Assembly: GCA_019247605.1 (NCBI GenBank) | Contig: JAFBAS010000127.1 | Coordinates: 1-64,000 of the forward strand | Origin: Hyphomicrobiales bacterium | GTDB taxonomy: Bacteria > Pseudomonadota > Alphaproteobacteria > Rhizobiales > Beijerinckiaceae | Direction of reading: 5' to 3' | Length of the DNA: 64,000 nucleotides | Part shown: piece after piece, positions 35,912-45,282 of the stretch | How positions within the stretch are numbered: the first letter of the stretch is position 1 | Layout: each line of letters begins with the position of its first letter | Translations under genes and position numbers: made by a program | The notes under the pieces: generated by a model | The model's input: the letters and a program-made list of their open reading frames with translations, nothing else | Database searches by the model: none | Told to the model about the DNA's origin: nothing

Positions 35912-36844
35912 CTAACCAACACGGGAAGCGAGTTCCGCCGGAAGGCGAAAGCTCACGCTCTCTTTGGGCCCTTCGAGAACCGACACTTCGGCCGGTGCGA
36001 TTCGCACCAGAGCCTGAACGACATCCTCGACCAGGACCTCAGGTGCGGACGCGCCCGCGGTTACACCGACAACTTCGGCATCCCGCACCCATTCAGCTTT
36101 GATTTCGCTTCCATCGGCGACGAGATAGCTCGGAAGCCCTGCCTCTTCCGCGATCTCTCGCAACCGGTTGGAGTTTGAGCTGTTTCGCGCGCCGACCACG
36201 ATGATAACATCGGCAAGGCGAGAAAGTTCGCGAACAGCGGTCTGGCGGTTCTGCGTCGCGTAGCAGATGTCCCTGATGTCCGGACCTGCGACATCGTTGA
36301 ACCGCCGCTGCAAGGCATCGATGACCGCTCGAGTGTCGTCCACGCTCAACGTCGTTTGCGTCACATAGGCGATCGGCGCGTCGGTGGCGATCGGCAGGTT
36401 CTCGACATCCTCCTCCTTTTGCACGAGATGCACCTCACCGTCGATCTGGCCAAGCGTGCCCTCGACCTCCGGGTGCCCCGCATGCCCTATAAAAACCAAC
36501 ACACGACCCTGAGCCACGTAGCGCCGCCCCTGATTGTGCACCTTCGTCACGAGCGGGCATGTCGCGTCAATGGTTGGAAGAGATCGCAATTTCGCCTCGT
36601 TCTCCACCTTGCGGGATACGCCATGCGCACTGAAGATCGTTACGGCGCCGGAGGGCACCTCGTCCAAGTCTTCGACAAACCGCGCCCCCTTGGCCTTGAG
36701 CGACTCGACGACATGCCGGTTGTGAACGATCTCATGACGCACATAGACCGGGGCGCCGTATTTTTCGAGCGCGCGTTCGACAACTTCGATCGCGCGAACA
36801 ACGCCGGCGCAAAACCCCCGTGGTTGGGCAAGAATGATCTTCAT
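35912..36844 (-). CDS. ispH: 4-hydroxy-3-methylbut-2-enyl diphosphate reductase
   Basis: 310 residues from ATG 36844; the extra upstream codons are Arg/Ser-rich and not conserved. IspH carries an Fe-S cluster held by three Cys, seen in [28 protein letters not shown] and [11 protein letters not shown]. Substrate residues are in [28 protein letters not shown] and [13 protein letters not shown]. It performs the last MEP-pathway step, giving IPP and DMAPP. It pairs with hpnH in a unit, and with dxs at the other end of the locus both ends of the MEP pathway are represented. Confidence 0.97.
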   Translation of the reverse strand: MKIILAQPRGFCAGVVRAIEVVERALEKYGAPVYVRHEIVHNRHVVESLKAKGARFVEDLDEVPSGAVTIFSAHGVSRKVENEAKLRSLPTIDATCPLVTKVHNQGRRYVAQGRVLVFIGHAGHPEVEGTLGQIDGEVHLVQKEEDVENLPIATDAPIAYVTQTTLSVDDTRAVIDALQRRFNDVAGPDIRDICYATQNRQTAVRELSRLADVIIVVGARNSSNSNRLREIAEEAGLPSYLVADGSEIKAEWVRDAEVVGVTAGASAPEVLVEDVVQALVRIAPAEVSVLEGPKESVSFRLPAELASRVG

Positions 36845-37171
36845 TCTACTCCCCCTCACCGAGCGCCGCCGGAAGAAGGAAGAGGGCGGCGAGCCCACCA
36901 GACGACATCAGTGCACTGCGTCTCCATAGCCGGGCCACATCGCAGGGCCAGGACCCCATAGTAACACCAAGAAGCAAAAATACCGCTGCCGGACGAGCGA
37001 TCAAGTTCCCCGCTCCCAAGAACTACTTTGGCGTTGCGAGCCGAGTGCTCCGTTGGGCCGCGCGTGCCTCTCCCGTAAAGAGCAAAATCGGAACGCCTCG
37101 CCAGTACACATTTACATATACCCTCTCGACGCCTTCAGGTCTCGAAATTATTTGCCCCATCACGAGTTTCT
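36845..37171. other. Intergenic region upstream of ispH-hpnH
   Basis: About 330 bp between the end of hpnJ and the ATG of ispH, on the same strand. No open frame looks coding. The sequence is less GC-rich toward hpnJ (for example near 37105-37165). It probably contains the promoter for ispH-hpnH; I cannot name the boxes. Confidence 0.5.
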
Positions 37172-38602
37172 TCAACTCGCAATTTCCCGGCGCTCCCTCA
37201 GGAAACGAAAGAACTCGACGCCCTCGCGCAAGCGGCGCCTCATCATTTCGGGGCTGCGCACCATTTCACCGACGATGGATGCAATCTTCGGCGCACGAAA
37301 ATAGAAGCGGCGGTAGAACTTCTCGACGGAGTCGAAAATCTCCGAATGGGTCAGGTGGGGATAATGCAAGGGAGCGATCTGCACGCCCTCCTCGTTGACC
37401 AATTCGGCATTGGCATTGTCCAGCCAGCCCTTGTCGAGTGCCTGCTTGTAAAGGAAAGTCCCCGGATAGGGAGCCGCAAGGGAGACCTGGATGGTGTGAG
37501 GGTTGATTTCCTTGGCGAAATCGATCGTCTCCCTGATGGTTTGCGTCGTCTCGCCGGGAAGCCCGAGAATAAAAGTGCCGTGGATTACGATGCCGAGCTC
37601 GTGGCAATCCTTTGTGAAGCGCTTCGCGACGTCGACGAGCACGCCCTTTTTGATGTTGTGCAGGATTTGCTGGTTTCCGCTTTCGTAGCCGACGAGCAAC
37701 AGTCTCAGACCATTGTCGCGCATCACCTTCAATGTACTTCGTTTGACGTTCGCCTTGGCGTTGCACGACCAGACGACGCCGACCTTGCCGAGTTCCCGCG
37801 CAATGGCTTCGGCACGCGCCGCATCATCGGTGAAGGTGTCATCGTCAAAGAAAAACTCCCTGACCCCGGGGAACGCGGCCTTGGCCCAGCGAATCTCCTC
37901 GATCACATGACCGACGCTTCGAGTTCGGTAGCGATGCCCTCCCACCGTCTGCGGCCATAAGCAGAATGTGCAGCGTGATTTGCAGCCTCGCCCCGTGTAG
38001 AACGACAGGTAAGGGTGCTTGAGATAGCCGATGAAGTACTTCTTGATGTCGAGGTCACGTTTGTAAACCGGGGTGACGAAAGGCAGGACATCCATGTTTT
38101 CGAGCACCGGCCTGTCATCGTTGTGCACGATGGTGCCGTCCTTCGCTCGCCAAGATAGGCCCGCGATGGTCGACAGCTTCCGGCCCTCGGCAACCTCTTG
38201 GATCGTGAAGTCGAATTCGTTGCGGGCCACGAAATCAATGAGCCCGGAGGCCTTCAGGCTTTTATCCGCCTCGACAGCGACTTTCGCACCGATCATGCCC
38301 ACGATGAGGTCCGGTTTGACCGCTTTCATCGCTCCGACGGTCTTCACATCGCTTTCGAAAGACGGGGTGGACGTGTGCAGCACCACGAGGTCGTAGCCGC
38401 GCGCTTTCTCGATCACGGTTTCGAGACCGATTTGGTGAGGCGGAGCATCGATCAGCTTCGAGCCCTCGATCAGGGCGGCCGGCTGGGCAAGCCAAGTCGG
38501 ATACCAAAAAGAGGCAATTTCGCGCCTCGCCTGATATCGCGACCCTGCGCCCCCATCGAAGCCGTCGTAGGACGGCGCCTGCAGGAAAAGCGTTCGCATC
38601 AT
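37172..38602 (-). CDS. hpnJ: HpnJ, radical SAM hopanoid head-group enzyme
   Basis: 476 residues from ATG 38602 (ATGATG, overlapping the hpnI stop). A B12-binding-like N-terminal domain (about 10-150) with the family opening LFLQAPSYDGFDGGAGSRYQ. The radical SAM cluster motif is GRGCKSRCTFCLWPQ (CxxxCxxC) near residue 205. HpnJ converts the glucosamine-type head group of bacteriohopanetetrol into a cyclitol ether. In Rhodopseudomonas-type loci it works after HpnI and the deacetylase HpnK; HpnK is not encoded nearby here. Confidence 0.93.
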   Translation of the reverse strand: MMRTLFLQAPSYDGFDGGAGSRYQARREIASFWYPTWLAQPAALIEGSKLIDAPPHQIGLETVIEKARGYDLVVLHTSTPSFESDVKTVGAMKAVKPDLIVGMIGAKVAVEADKSLKASGLIDFVARNEFDFTIQEVAEGRKLSTIAGLSWRAKDGTIVHNDDRPVLENMDVLPFVTPVYKRDLDIKKYFIGYLKHPYLSFYTGRGCKSRCTFCLWPQTVGGHRYRTRSVGHVIEEIRWAKAAFPGVREFFFDDDTFTDDAARAEAIARELGKVGVVWSCNAKANVKRSTLKVMRDNGLRLLLVGYESGNQQILHNIKKGVLVDVAKRFTKDCHELGIVIHGTFILGLPGETTQTIRETIDFAKEINPHTIQVSLAAPYPGTFLYKQALDKGWLDNANAELVNEEGVQIAPLHYPHLTHSEIFDSVEKFYRRFYFRAPKIASIVGEMVRSPEMMRRRLREGVEFFRFLRERREIAS

Positions 38603-39771
38603 GCCTTTACGCCTTTCGATCGAATCATCGTGCCGTCGTCCTGCACCCGATAAGTCCGCTCCCCCCATGTAATCCGCCGGCCGAAAAAGCTCCACAGAAA
38701 TACTGCAAAGGAAACTAGATCGCGAATTGGAATTAAAAAGCCCCAGCGAGAAGCGCGTTCCTGAAAAGGCGCGGCCACATTTGTCCGGCCCGTGACCTGC
38801 AAAAGCATGAGCCGGCACGCGAGGGCCAGAATCGCGAGCACCGCCCCGGCCGTGGTTGCGCCTGCGGCGACGGCCAGCAACGCAAAAGGAAGAGGATGGC
38901 TTATCACCGAGCCGACATATCCAAGGGGATCGATGCTTCGAATAGTGCGCGCCCAGCGCAGTTCATGGCGCCACAATTGTAACAAGGACGCTTCGGGACA
39001 GACATGCGCCACCAAAAGCGGCGCGACCGCGACTTTGAGACCTTTGCGGCGTAGCGCGGCACCGATCGCATAATCATCGGCAAGGCAATCCGCGAAGACG
39101 GCAAATCCGCCGATCTCGTCGAGTTGATGCTTCCAGAGCGCGATCGTCGACCCTACACAAGGTGCAGCCAAACCGAATCGAACGCCGACGAGAACGCTCG
39201 GCAGGAAATGCGTGTCAATTCCAAGCGCCGACAACCCCGACCAAAATCCGGTCAGCGGCAAACCACGATAGAGGCAGGTCACGCCACCGACACCGGGTTG
39301 CTGAAGCATCGCGGCAACGCAGAGAAGATAATCCGGATCAACGGAGATATCGCTGTCCGCCACGATAATGCAAGGGTGCCGAATGGCTCGCGTCATATTG
39401 ACCAGGTTCGATACCTTCGAGTTCGTTCCATGCACCGTCTGGTCGACGATCACATCCATCTGTTGGTGTGGGTACAAATCCCTGAGGTGCTTCGCGACCG
39501 CGACGCCTTCATCGGTGGGATCCTGCACGCCGAAGACGAGTTGAATCGCGGCTGGATAGTTTTGATTACAAAGGGTTGCGAGATTCGAGAGGAGGGCCGG
39601 CTCCGCCCCCCTCAGCGGTTTGAGAACAGTGATCGGGGGCGCCGCGGCGAGCTTCGGCCTTCGTTCTCTGGCGAACTTCACACACGACCACACAGCGCAA
39701 AGCAAGTACACGCATCCAAGGGTCGCCAGCGCCATGCAGACCAAGCCCGTGATCCACATCATCAGAGCCAT
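38599..39771 (-). CDS. hpnI: HpnI, hopanoid glycosyltransferase (ceramide glucosyltransferase-like)
   Basis: 390 residues. One N-terminal membrane segment (ITGLVCMALATLGCVYLLCAV), then a GT21-type domain: ITVLKPLRGAEPALLSNL, VADSDISVDPDYL (D-x-D), and the (Q/R)xxRW-like HELRWARTIRSIDP. Two or three membrane segments follow. HpnI adds N-acetylglucosamine to bacteriohopanetetrol. It is first in the hpnI-hpnJ pair, with overlapping stop and start. About 470 bp of non-coding DNA precede it. Confidence 0.93.
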   Translation of the reverse strand: MALMMWITGLVCMALATLGCVYLLCAVWSCVKFARERRPKLAAAPPITVLKPLRGAEPALLSNLATLCNQNYPAAIQLVFGVQDPTDEGVAVAKHLRDLYPHQQMDVIVDQTVHGTNSKVSNLVNMTRAIRHPCIIVADSDISVDPDYLLCVAAMLQQPGVGGVTCLYRGLPLTGFWSGLSALGIDTHFLPSVLVGVRFGLAAPCVGSTIALWKHQLDEIGGFAVFADCLADDYAIGAALRRKGLKVAVAPLLVAHVCPEASLLQLWRHELRWARTIRSIDPLGYVGSVISHPLPFALLAVAAGATTAGAVLAILALACRLMLLQVTGRTNVAAPFQERASRWGFLIPIRDLVSFAVFLWSFFGRRITWGERTYRVQDDGTMIRSKGVKA

Positions 39772-40245
39772 ATCTCAGGCGCCGTTCACAATACCGGCTT
39801 TGGGGGTGAGTGGCTTGCAGCTGAACAAAATGGTCGGTTCCCCTCTCGCAAGCACCTCGAGCCCTTGGCAGCGAGTATCGAGTATGAAGACGTGCCCGAT
39901 AGCATGCCGAGCATTCGTGGGGAAAGCTCGATTGGATAACTTGCTGCCGGAGGATCATGGTCGTCTCGGTGGCGCTTTTCACGTCCGAGGCGATCGATGT
40001 CGATGTCGGAAACAAAAAGCTCTGCGAACGGTCAGGCCCGCTCCGTAGCGTAGAGGCGAACGCGTTGGAGCTCGGGAAAAGGCGCCCCACCGCGAGCCGG
40101 CGCGATCACGAGCGGTCGACCTCCGGTCCGTCGGGAAGTCCGGGGCAGCCAACATGGCTGCTCAACTCCCGTTTCGCGTCAACGGCGCTCCGTCAGGTGG
40201 CTGTCACCCTTCAAACATGTGACGCATGGTGGGCCTGTAGGGGGC
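39772..40245. other. Intergenic region upstream of hpnI, no gene seen
   Basis: About 470 bp between the ATG of hpnI and the stop of the TAXI binding-protein gene, both on the minus strand. Several overlapping frames exist but none has family character or a convincing ribosome site. It must hold the hpnI promoter and probably the end of the TAXI transcript; I could not identify a terminator hairpin. Confidence 0.5.
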
Positions 40246-41415
40246 TCATCGTGCAATCGCATGCGCTTTTTGCCATTCCAGGAATTGGCGGAACAAGGCC
40301 TCGCGATCTTCTGATCGAATGGGACCGGCCAGTCGCGCCTGATTTTGACTTAGGAACTGTTCGAATTCTTTGCGGACATCGCTTCCTGCAACTGTGCTGG
40401 CGTTCTGGTCGAGCCATTCCTGTGCGGGTCGGAAGCGAACCCAGCCGGGCAAGGGAGCATTGAGCGCCACTTCCTTCCATTTAGGATGGAATGGCGGTTG
40501 CTGAAGCTCACCGATCTTGCTGAAGAACGCGTCCACGAAGTGCGCAAGTCTGCGATACCGTTCCGTGTGGGGCGACCAATTGAAGGCTGCCAGCACCGCC
40601 GGCACCGCGACCGTGTCCACGACTTCACCCTTGGCGATGAGATTTGGATAGTTGTCGGAAGTCAGTTGCGCTGGCAAATAGTCCGGTTGCAGTGATTTGG
40701 CATAGTCGATCGGCACCAGGTGCAGATTGGGATCCTTGATCTGCGTGGTGGCCTTCGAAGGCTGCCCCTGAACGGCGACCACGGCGTCAAGCTCGCCCTT
40801 CGACAACTTGTCATAGGCAATTCGCTGCTCGATGTAAGCAAGTTTCGGATGTATGCCGAGGCGCTCGAAAATCGCAATCGCAGTGACGAAGGTGCCGCCG
40901 TTGGGCAGGTCGACCGATACTTTTTTGCCTTCCAAATCCGCGAGGCTGTGGACGCTCTTTGGCGCCACGACATGCACCTCCTCATTGTACAGCTTGGTAA
41001 TGTATGTAAATTGCCCTTTGATGTTGTTGGCAAAGCCCTTCTTTTCCAAATAATCGAGCGTGTCGGATCGGACGATTCCGAGATCGACGCCTTTCAGGTA
41101 TAGAATGTCGGCGACGCTTTGAACCGAGCCGCGCCCGACAATCGAGAGGACCCGCAGGTTTTCGCCGTCATCCAAGACCGATTCCAGGTCGGCGCCAATC
41201 TGCACATACGTTCCCCCGATGGTTCCCGACATGAGCGTGACCGTATTGGCATTGAGGCGGTTCGCAGTATCTCGCGATCCGTTGTTGTAGCGAAAGATCG
41301 CCTTCAGGCCGTCGCTGACCGCACTTGGGTCCACTTCGGTTTCGGCCGGATAAGCAGTTCCCACGGACACCAGGACCATCGTCGCTATTGCCAAGAGCCG
41401 CCCAAGTTTGCGCAT
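40246..41415 (-). CDS. TAXI-family TRAP solute-binding protein
   Basis: 389 residues with a signal peptide (LLAIATMVLVSVGTAYPAE). The TAXI signature is clear: TLMSGTIGGTYVQIGADLESVL, LRVLSIVGRGSVQSVADIL, VDLGIVRSDTL, VSVDLPNGGTFVTA and the closing region. TAXI proteins deliver organic acids such as glutamate or oxoglutarate to TRAP membrane subunits, but no TRAP permease gene is present. It follows the 901-residue membrane protein by 73 bp on the same strand, so the pair may form one unit. The C-terminal 100 residues are longer than in minimal TAXI proteins. Confidence 0.88.
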   Translation of the reverse strand: MRKLGRLLAIATMVLVSVGTAYPAETEVDPSAVSDGLKAIFRYNNGSRDTANRLNANTVTLMSGTIGGTYVQIGADLESVLDDGENLRVLSIVGRGSVQSVADILYLKGVDLGIVRSDTLDYLEKKGFANNIKGQFTYITKLYNEEVHVVAPKSVHSLADLEGKKVSVDLPNGGTFVTAIAIFERLGIHPKLAYIEQRIAYDKLSKGELDAVVAVQGQPSKATTQIKDPNLHLVPIDYAKSLQPDYLPAQLTSDNYPNLIAKGEVVDTVAVPAVLAAFNWSPHTERYRRLAHFVDAFFSKIGELQQPPFHPKWKEVALNAPLPGWVRFRPAQEWLDQNASTVAGSDVRKEFEQFLSQNQARLAGPIRSEDREALFRQFLEWQKAHAIAR

Positions 41416-41488
41416 AGTCGTGACCTCTCACTCGAGAAACTTCAAAAACCCGATCCCTGGTTGATGGCGCGGCGCCGCCGGGCGCCCA

Positions 41489-44194
41489 TCATTGGTCGTA
41501 GCCCGCAAGGAATTGCAGCCGGCTGGGCGCAGCAGCCGATCCTAGTTCCTGCGCCCGCTGATACCAAGTCCGGGCCTTTTCAATATCTGCTTTTTGCCCC
41601 CGGAGCCCGAGCCTATTCAGCACGATCGGGTCGAAGGTCCCCGCCAAAGACAATGCCGCTTGCGCGTCCCCGGCTTCGGCGGCCCGCTGAAGTACGAGAC
41701 GAGCGGAGGCTAGATCGCCGCCGGTGATGAATCTCTCGCCCCGTTTGAGGAGAGCCGTGATTTCATCAGGATCGAGCTGGCGCACCACAAAAGCGGGTTT
41801 TGTCGCTTTTGGTCCCACGCTTGCTGTCCATTCAAGGTGCAGCACCTTGCGATCCGCGACGCTGCCGTCGGGGAGGTGCAACTCAAGTCCAAGCTCCATC
41901 GCGCCTGCAAAGCCTTGAGGCGGGCGCAGCAACGCGTCGTGCAGCTCGCCTGCTGTCAGCTGCCAGCTCCCGACTTCCGAAGACCGGCCAACGGTGAGAG
42001 TCGAGCCCGCCGCGAGGCCCTGGATGACGACAGTTGCACCGGCTGGCGCGCCGTTGAGTGAAACCGGCAAGGGAAGCGCGGCTCCGGCCGCACCGGATTC
42101 TTTTTGTGCCACGATCAACTGAGCGATCGGCGGGCTCGTAGTTTCAACGGCGCTATTACGGATCGGCTGCGCGAGCGTGTTGGCCGGCGGCGAAGATATG
42201 TCGGGCAGCGATGCAGGTATCTGTTGGGCGGTCAAAGGCGCCGTCTTGTCGGATACGGTCTCGCCGCCCGGCTTTGAGCCGATCGGTTTCTCGCCCGCAA
42301 CATTTTCAGCATTGAGAGCCGCCCCGTCCGATGTCGGCGATGCCGCAACTGGCCCCGGCGACAGAGACGGTTGTGCCGGCGCAGCACTGGGTGTGGCAGA
42401 TGAATCTGCCTGCGAGACGATCTGCTCGGTTGCGACAGTTCTCGAATCGGCCCAATCGGGAGAGCCTGGGTGTGATTCAGCGTCTGGCGGGGTTGACGGC
42501 GCAGTGCTCGCAATGATCTCAACCGTGGTCAGCGCCGGAACTTCCGAAATCGGCAACGCGGTGAGTATCGTAAGGGCTTTGGGCAGCTCCAGCCTCGCCA
42601 ACTCCCCCAATACTGACGCGCTTACCTTCGAGAAAACCTCGCGAGGTGAGTCAACGGTTGTTTCGTCCGATGCGAGGCGAAGAGAGTGTGGCGGCGCCAG
42701 ATCGGGTAGTGTCGCTGTTTCGGAATTGGCCTCGCGATTGGAGCGAGTTTCTGCTCCGACGGACGGCGCGGTATCCGAGGATGCTGCCGATTCAGGAGAT
42801 TGCGCTCGGGGGATGGTCGGCGCGGATGCAGGTAACTCCGCAGGCGGCAAAGCGGCCAGAACGGATGCAGGCGGTTCGGAAACGGCTTCGCTTGGCGAAC
42901 TCGGATTCGGAGCGTTGGAGGTGTCGGGCGCAAGGGAGGATGACGTTGCCGCTTCCGAGGTTGGCGCGAGCGTGGTCGCAGGGGACGCTGAGGGAGGGGA
43001 TACGGACGGTTCTGGCATCGCCAGGCCGGCAACGACCGGTGCTGTCGACGCAAAAACAGCATCACCGTTCAAGCCTGTTCCTGGCTCGATCGACTTTTCT
43101 GGAAGCGAAAGCGAGGCGGCGCTGTCCCCCGCGTCCAATGGCGAAGGTGTCGGCATCACCGTATTTGCCAAAGCCGTGGCAGGTGTTTCAGAAACCGCAC
43201 CGTCTGAGGCCGAACTGGAAGCCTTGGGTTCAGTAATCCGAGACGCCATCACCGCTTCGGGTGTCGGGGAGGTTGCGGCATCGGGCCGTGTCAGCGAGGC
43301 CTGCGGCATCGTCGGATCGGCCAACTCCGGTGCCTGTGCTTCGGCGACTGCCCCACTATTCAACGGCGTCTTTGGCTCGATCGGGTTTGCCGTCTGCGAG
43401 GGGGATGCGACCTTGTCGGGGGTTTGGGATGTGGTGTCGGCCGGCAGGGTTGTGGATACGCCGGGCGTCGTCAAAGCGTCCGAACCCACCTCGCCCCCCG
43501 AGCTCGGCAGGAAGTTGCGGCGGTCGACCGGGCCCGCAGCCGCGATGACGCTTTGGACAGGCGCTTGACGGTCATGCTTAGCCGGGTTGGCGGCTCCTTC
43601 TGTCAGCAAATGATCGATGCTCGTCAGCGCGCCTTCCGGGCCGAGCACCACGAACGCGCCTGTTCCTAGCGTAATGATGAGCAGCGGCAGAGCGAGAGAA
43701 CGTGCGCATCGCTCCCACACGCTTTGCTCACCGTATTTTTTGAGGATCACCGGCCGCCAACTCGCCTGCAGCAGGCCAAGCTGCGCGACAGGGACGCGGG
43801 AGGCAGCTTCAGCATCCGCACGTTGGGGCCGCCCTGAAGTCGTGCTCGGCGGTTTATCACGTTGAACGGCTACCCCGCCTTTGTTGGGCGGCAGGGAGGA
43901 TCTACGGTTCGTCAAAGAAGCAGCCTCGCGTAGCTGCCGTTCGACTTCATCAATGTTGACTTTACTCGTCGATTTCCTCGCCGATTTCTGGCGCGGATGG
44001 ACGGGAGAAGTTGGCGTCGGCCGATCACGCGCGTTCTCGCGATCGCTCCTCGGAAGCTTTCCCCCGCCTTTTTTGGTCTTCTCGATCTGAGAATATTCGC
44101 TCTCGCTTACGCCGGAACTCTTCTGGAATTCACGTAATTGCCGCGCGAAATCATCAAGATCAACGCCTCTAATCGAGGTATTTCGTAAGCCCAT
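41489..44194 (-). CDS. Large membrane-anchored low-complexity protein with Sel1-like C-terminus
   Basis: 901 residues from ATG 44194, which has GGGAGG upstream (the frame runs 32 codons further). Layout: a charged N-terminal part (1-160) with a short motif twice, VDLDDFARQLREF (about 11-23) and VNIDEVERQLRE (about 79-90); one membrane segment at about 165-187 (LALPLLIITLGTGAFVVLG); then about 550 residues rich in Ser, Ala, Pro and Thr with degenerate repeats of the type AVxExxAxxLAxxxMPxPS; then a folded part with LNGAPAGATVVIQGLAAG; and a Sel1/TPR-like end (SARLVLQRAAEAGDAQAALSLAG, IEKARTWYQRAQELGSAAA). Probably spans the inner membrane into the periplasm. Function unknown. Confidence 0.8.
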   Translation of the reverse strand: MGLRNTSIRGVDLDDFARQLREFQKSSGVSESEYSQIEKTKKGGGKLPRSDRENARDRPTPTSPVHPRQKSARKSTSKVNIDEVERQLREAASLTNRRSSLPPNKGGVAVQRDKPPSTTSGRPQRADAEAASRVPVAQLGLLQASWRPVILKKYGEQSVWERCARSLALPLLIITLGTGAFVVLGPEGALTSIDHLLTEGAANPAKHDRQAPVQSVIAAAGPVDRRNFLPSSGGEVGSDALTTPGVSTTLPADTTSQTPDKVASPSQTANPIEPKTPLNSGAVAEAQAPELADPTMPQASLTRPDAATSPTPEAVMASRITEPKASSSASDGAVSETPATALANTVMPTPSPLDAGDSAASLSLPEKSIEPGTGLNGDAVFASTAPVVAGLAMPEPSVSPPSASPATTLAPTSEAATSSSLAPDTSNAPNPSSPSEAVSEPPASVLAALPPAELPASAPTIPRAQSPESAASSDTAPSVGAETRSNREANSETATLPDLAPPHSLRLASDETTVDSPREVFSKVSASVLGELARLELPKALTILTALPISEVPALTTVEIIASTAPSTPPDAESHPGSPDWADSRTVATEQIVSQADSSATPSAAPAQPSLSPGPVAASPTSDGAALNAENVAGEKPIGSKPGGETVSDKTAPLTAQQIPASLPDISSPPANTLAQPIRNSAVETTSPPIAQLIVAQKESGAAGAALPLPVSLNGAPAGATVVIQGLAAGSTLTVGRSSEVGSWQLTAGELHDALLRPPQGFAGAMELGLELHLPDGSVADRKVLHLEWTASVGPKATKPAFVVRQLDPDEITALLKRGERFITGGDLASARLVLQRAAEAGDAQAALSLAGTFDPIVLNRLGLRGQKADIEKARTWYQRAQELGSAAAPSRLQFLAGYDQ

Positions 44195-44745
44195 GGCGCA
44201 CCTCCCAGCGGTCTTATTCCCCGCAGTGGCTAGAAGGTTCGAAGTAAGATGCCCCCAACACTGACCGGAACAGGTCGTTCGGTCAACCACTTAACTGACA
44301 TTTTGTTTTTAGGAAGTACATTCAACCATAGTATTGACGGGTCCCGTTCTTCAAAATCTCATTTGATCCCGGGGCCGGCAACGGCATTTCGCCAACAAGT
44401 ATAAATCAAACGGGCCTTTGAAAAAAACTGAAAATTGGGCAGGCTCTGAAAACGATGATCGTCATACAAAAAATAATTTAATGAGTAACCCGCATGAGTA
44501 CCTCCAAATTTCCGATACTGAAGAAAATTAAACGACGATCGTGGTTTCAAGAGTCGATTTTCGAAAAAAACGATAGTGAATAATTGAAATGTATACTTCG
44601 ATGTCGCTACTTAAGTTTACGGTTCGGCCCACCTTCACCGCCAACGATGCCGGCCATCAACACGCGATCCCGAGGATGGGCTGCGGATGCACTTTCCACG
44701 ACGGCCACCGCGTGCTCGGGGAAGTTGACGAGCTCCACGACGTAT
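44195..44745. other. AT-rich intergenic region
   Basis: About 550 bp between the large low-complexity gene and the DUF2147 gene. The stretch 44290-44630 is visibly richer in A and T than the rest of the window, with runs such as six or seven A. A 63-codon minus-strand frame at 44359-44550 starts at TTG and shows no family match, so I do not call it. It contains the promoter of the large gene; it may also mark an insertion scar or a binding region for a nucleoid protein. Confidence 0.55.
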
Positions 44746-45282
44746 TTACCTCGTGCGGCTTTTCCCATCGGACACGCCCGAGCAGACATCCAATTCTCGT
44801 GCGTCGGCAGTCGTGGATTTCGCGGCGGCGGACTTAGCCTCGAAGCGGGTCCAGTTCTCGCCGCCACAGAGGACTCCGAACACGCACCCTTCAATTCGCA
44901 ACGTGCCGGGATTCAGCAGTTGCATATGGGCGGTGTAGGTCTTGCCGTTTTCGGCGTTGTACACTTCTCCATCCCAGCGGCCATTCTGGCTTGCCCGCAT
45001 ATGCAGGATGATCGGAAGTCCAAGGGTCGCGCGGCTGCGCTTGGTCGGATCTGGATTTTGTGTGTCTTGGCCGCCCGGACTCTTTTCCCACGATACCGCT
45101 CCCCACATTTCTCCCCCGCAGTTCTCGACCTTGATCCTGGCGGTCTGGTTCTCTACCAGCCATTCTCCTGCTGGGCTTTTGATTTCGGCGGCACCACTCT
45201 TTGATTGGGTCTGGTCTTCCGCCGCGCCGGCAGGGCCGCAAACCATAAGAGCGACACAACCTGCCAGAATTTCAGCTCGCAT
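44746..45282 (-). CDS. DUF2147-family secreted protein
   Basis: 178 residues from ATG 45282 with GGAG upstream. Signal peptide LAGCVALMVCGPAGAAE. DUF2147 pattern: GEWLVENQTARIKVENCGGEMW, then NPDPTKRSRATLGLPIIL, WDGEVYNAENGKTYTAHMQLL, and LRIEGCVFGVLCGGENWTRF near residue 145. Family members are periplasmic proteins of unknown role with a lipocalin-like beta barrel. After the GGENW motif about 30 polar residues follow. It is monocistronic, with the DUF930 gene divergent across about 250 bp. Confidence 0.82.
   Translation of the reverse strand: MRAEILAGCVALMVCGPAGAAEDQTQSKSGAAEIKSPAGEWLVENQTARIKVENCGGEMWGAVSWEKSPGGQDTQNPDPTKRSRATLGLPIILHMRASQNGRWDGEVYNAENGKTYTAHMQLLNPGTLRIEGCVFGVLCGGENWTRFEAKSAAAKSTTADARELDVCSGVSDGKSRTR

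Noticed and set aside
39957-40463. 168-codon plus frame upstream of hpnI
   Set aside because: It runs into the TAXI gene antisense and has no protein-like pattern.
42177-43568. Plus-strand 463-codon frame antisense to the low-complexity protein
   Set aside because: It mirrors the Ser/Ala/Pro repeats; the minus frame has the ribosome site, membrane helix and Sel1-like end.
44359-44550. 63-codon minus-strand frame in the AT-rich gap
   Set aside because: TTG start, no ribosome site, no family match; too weak to call a gene.
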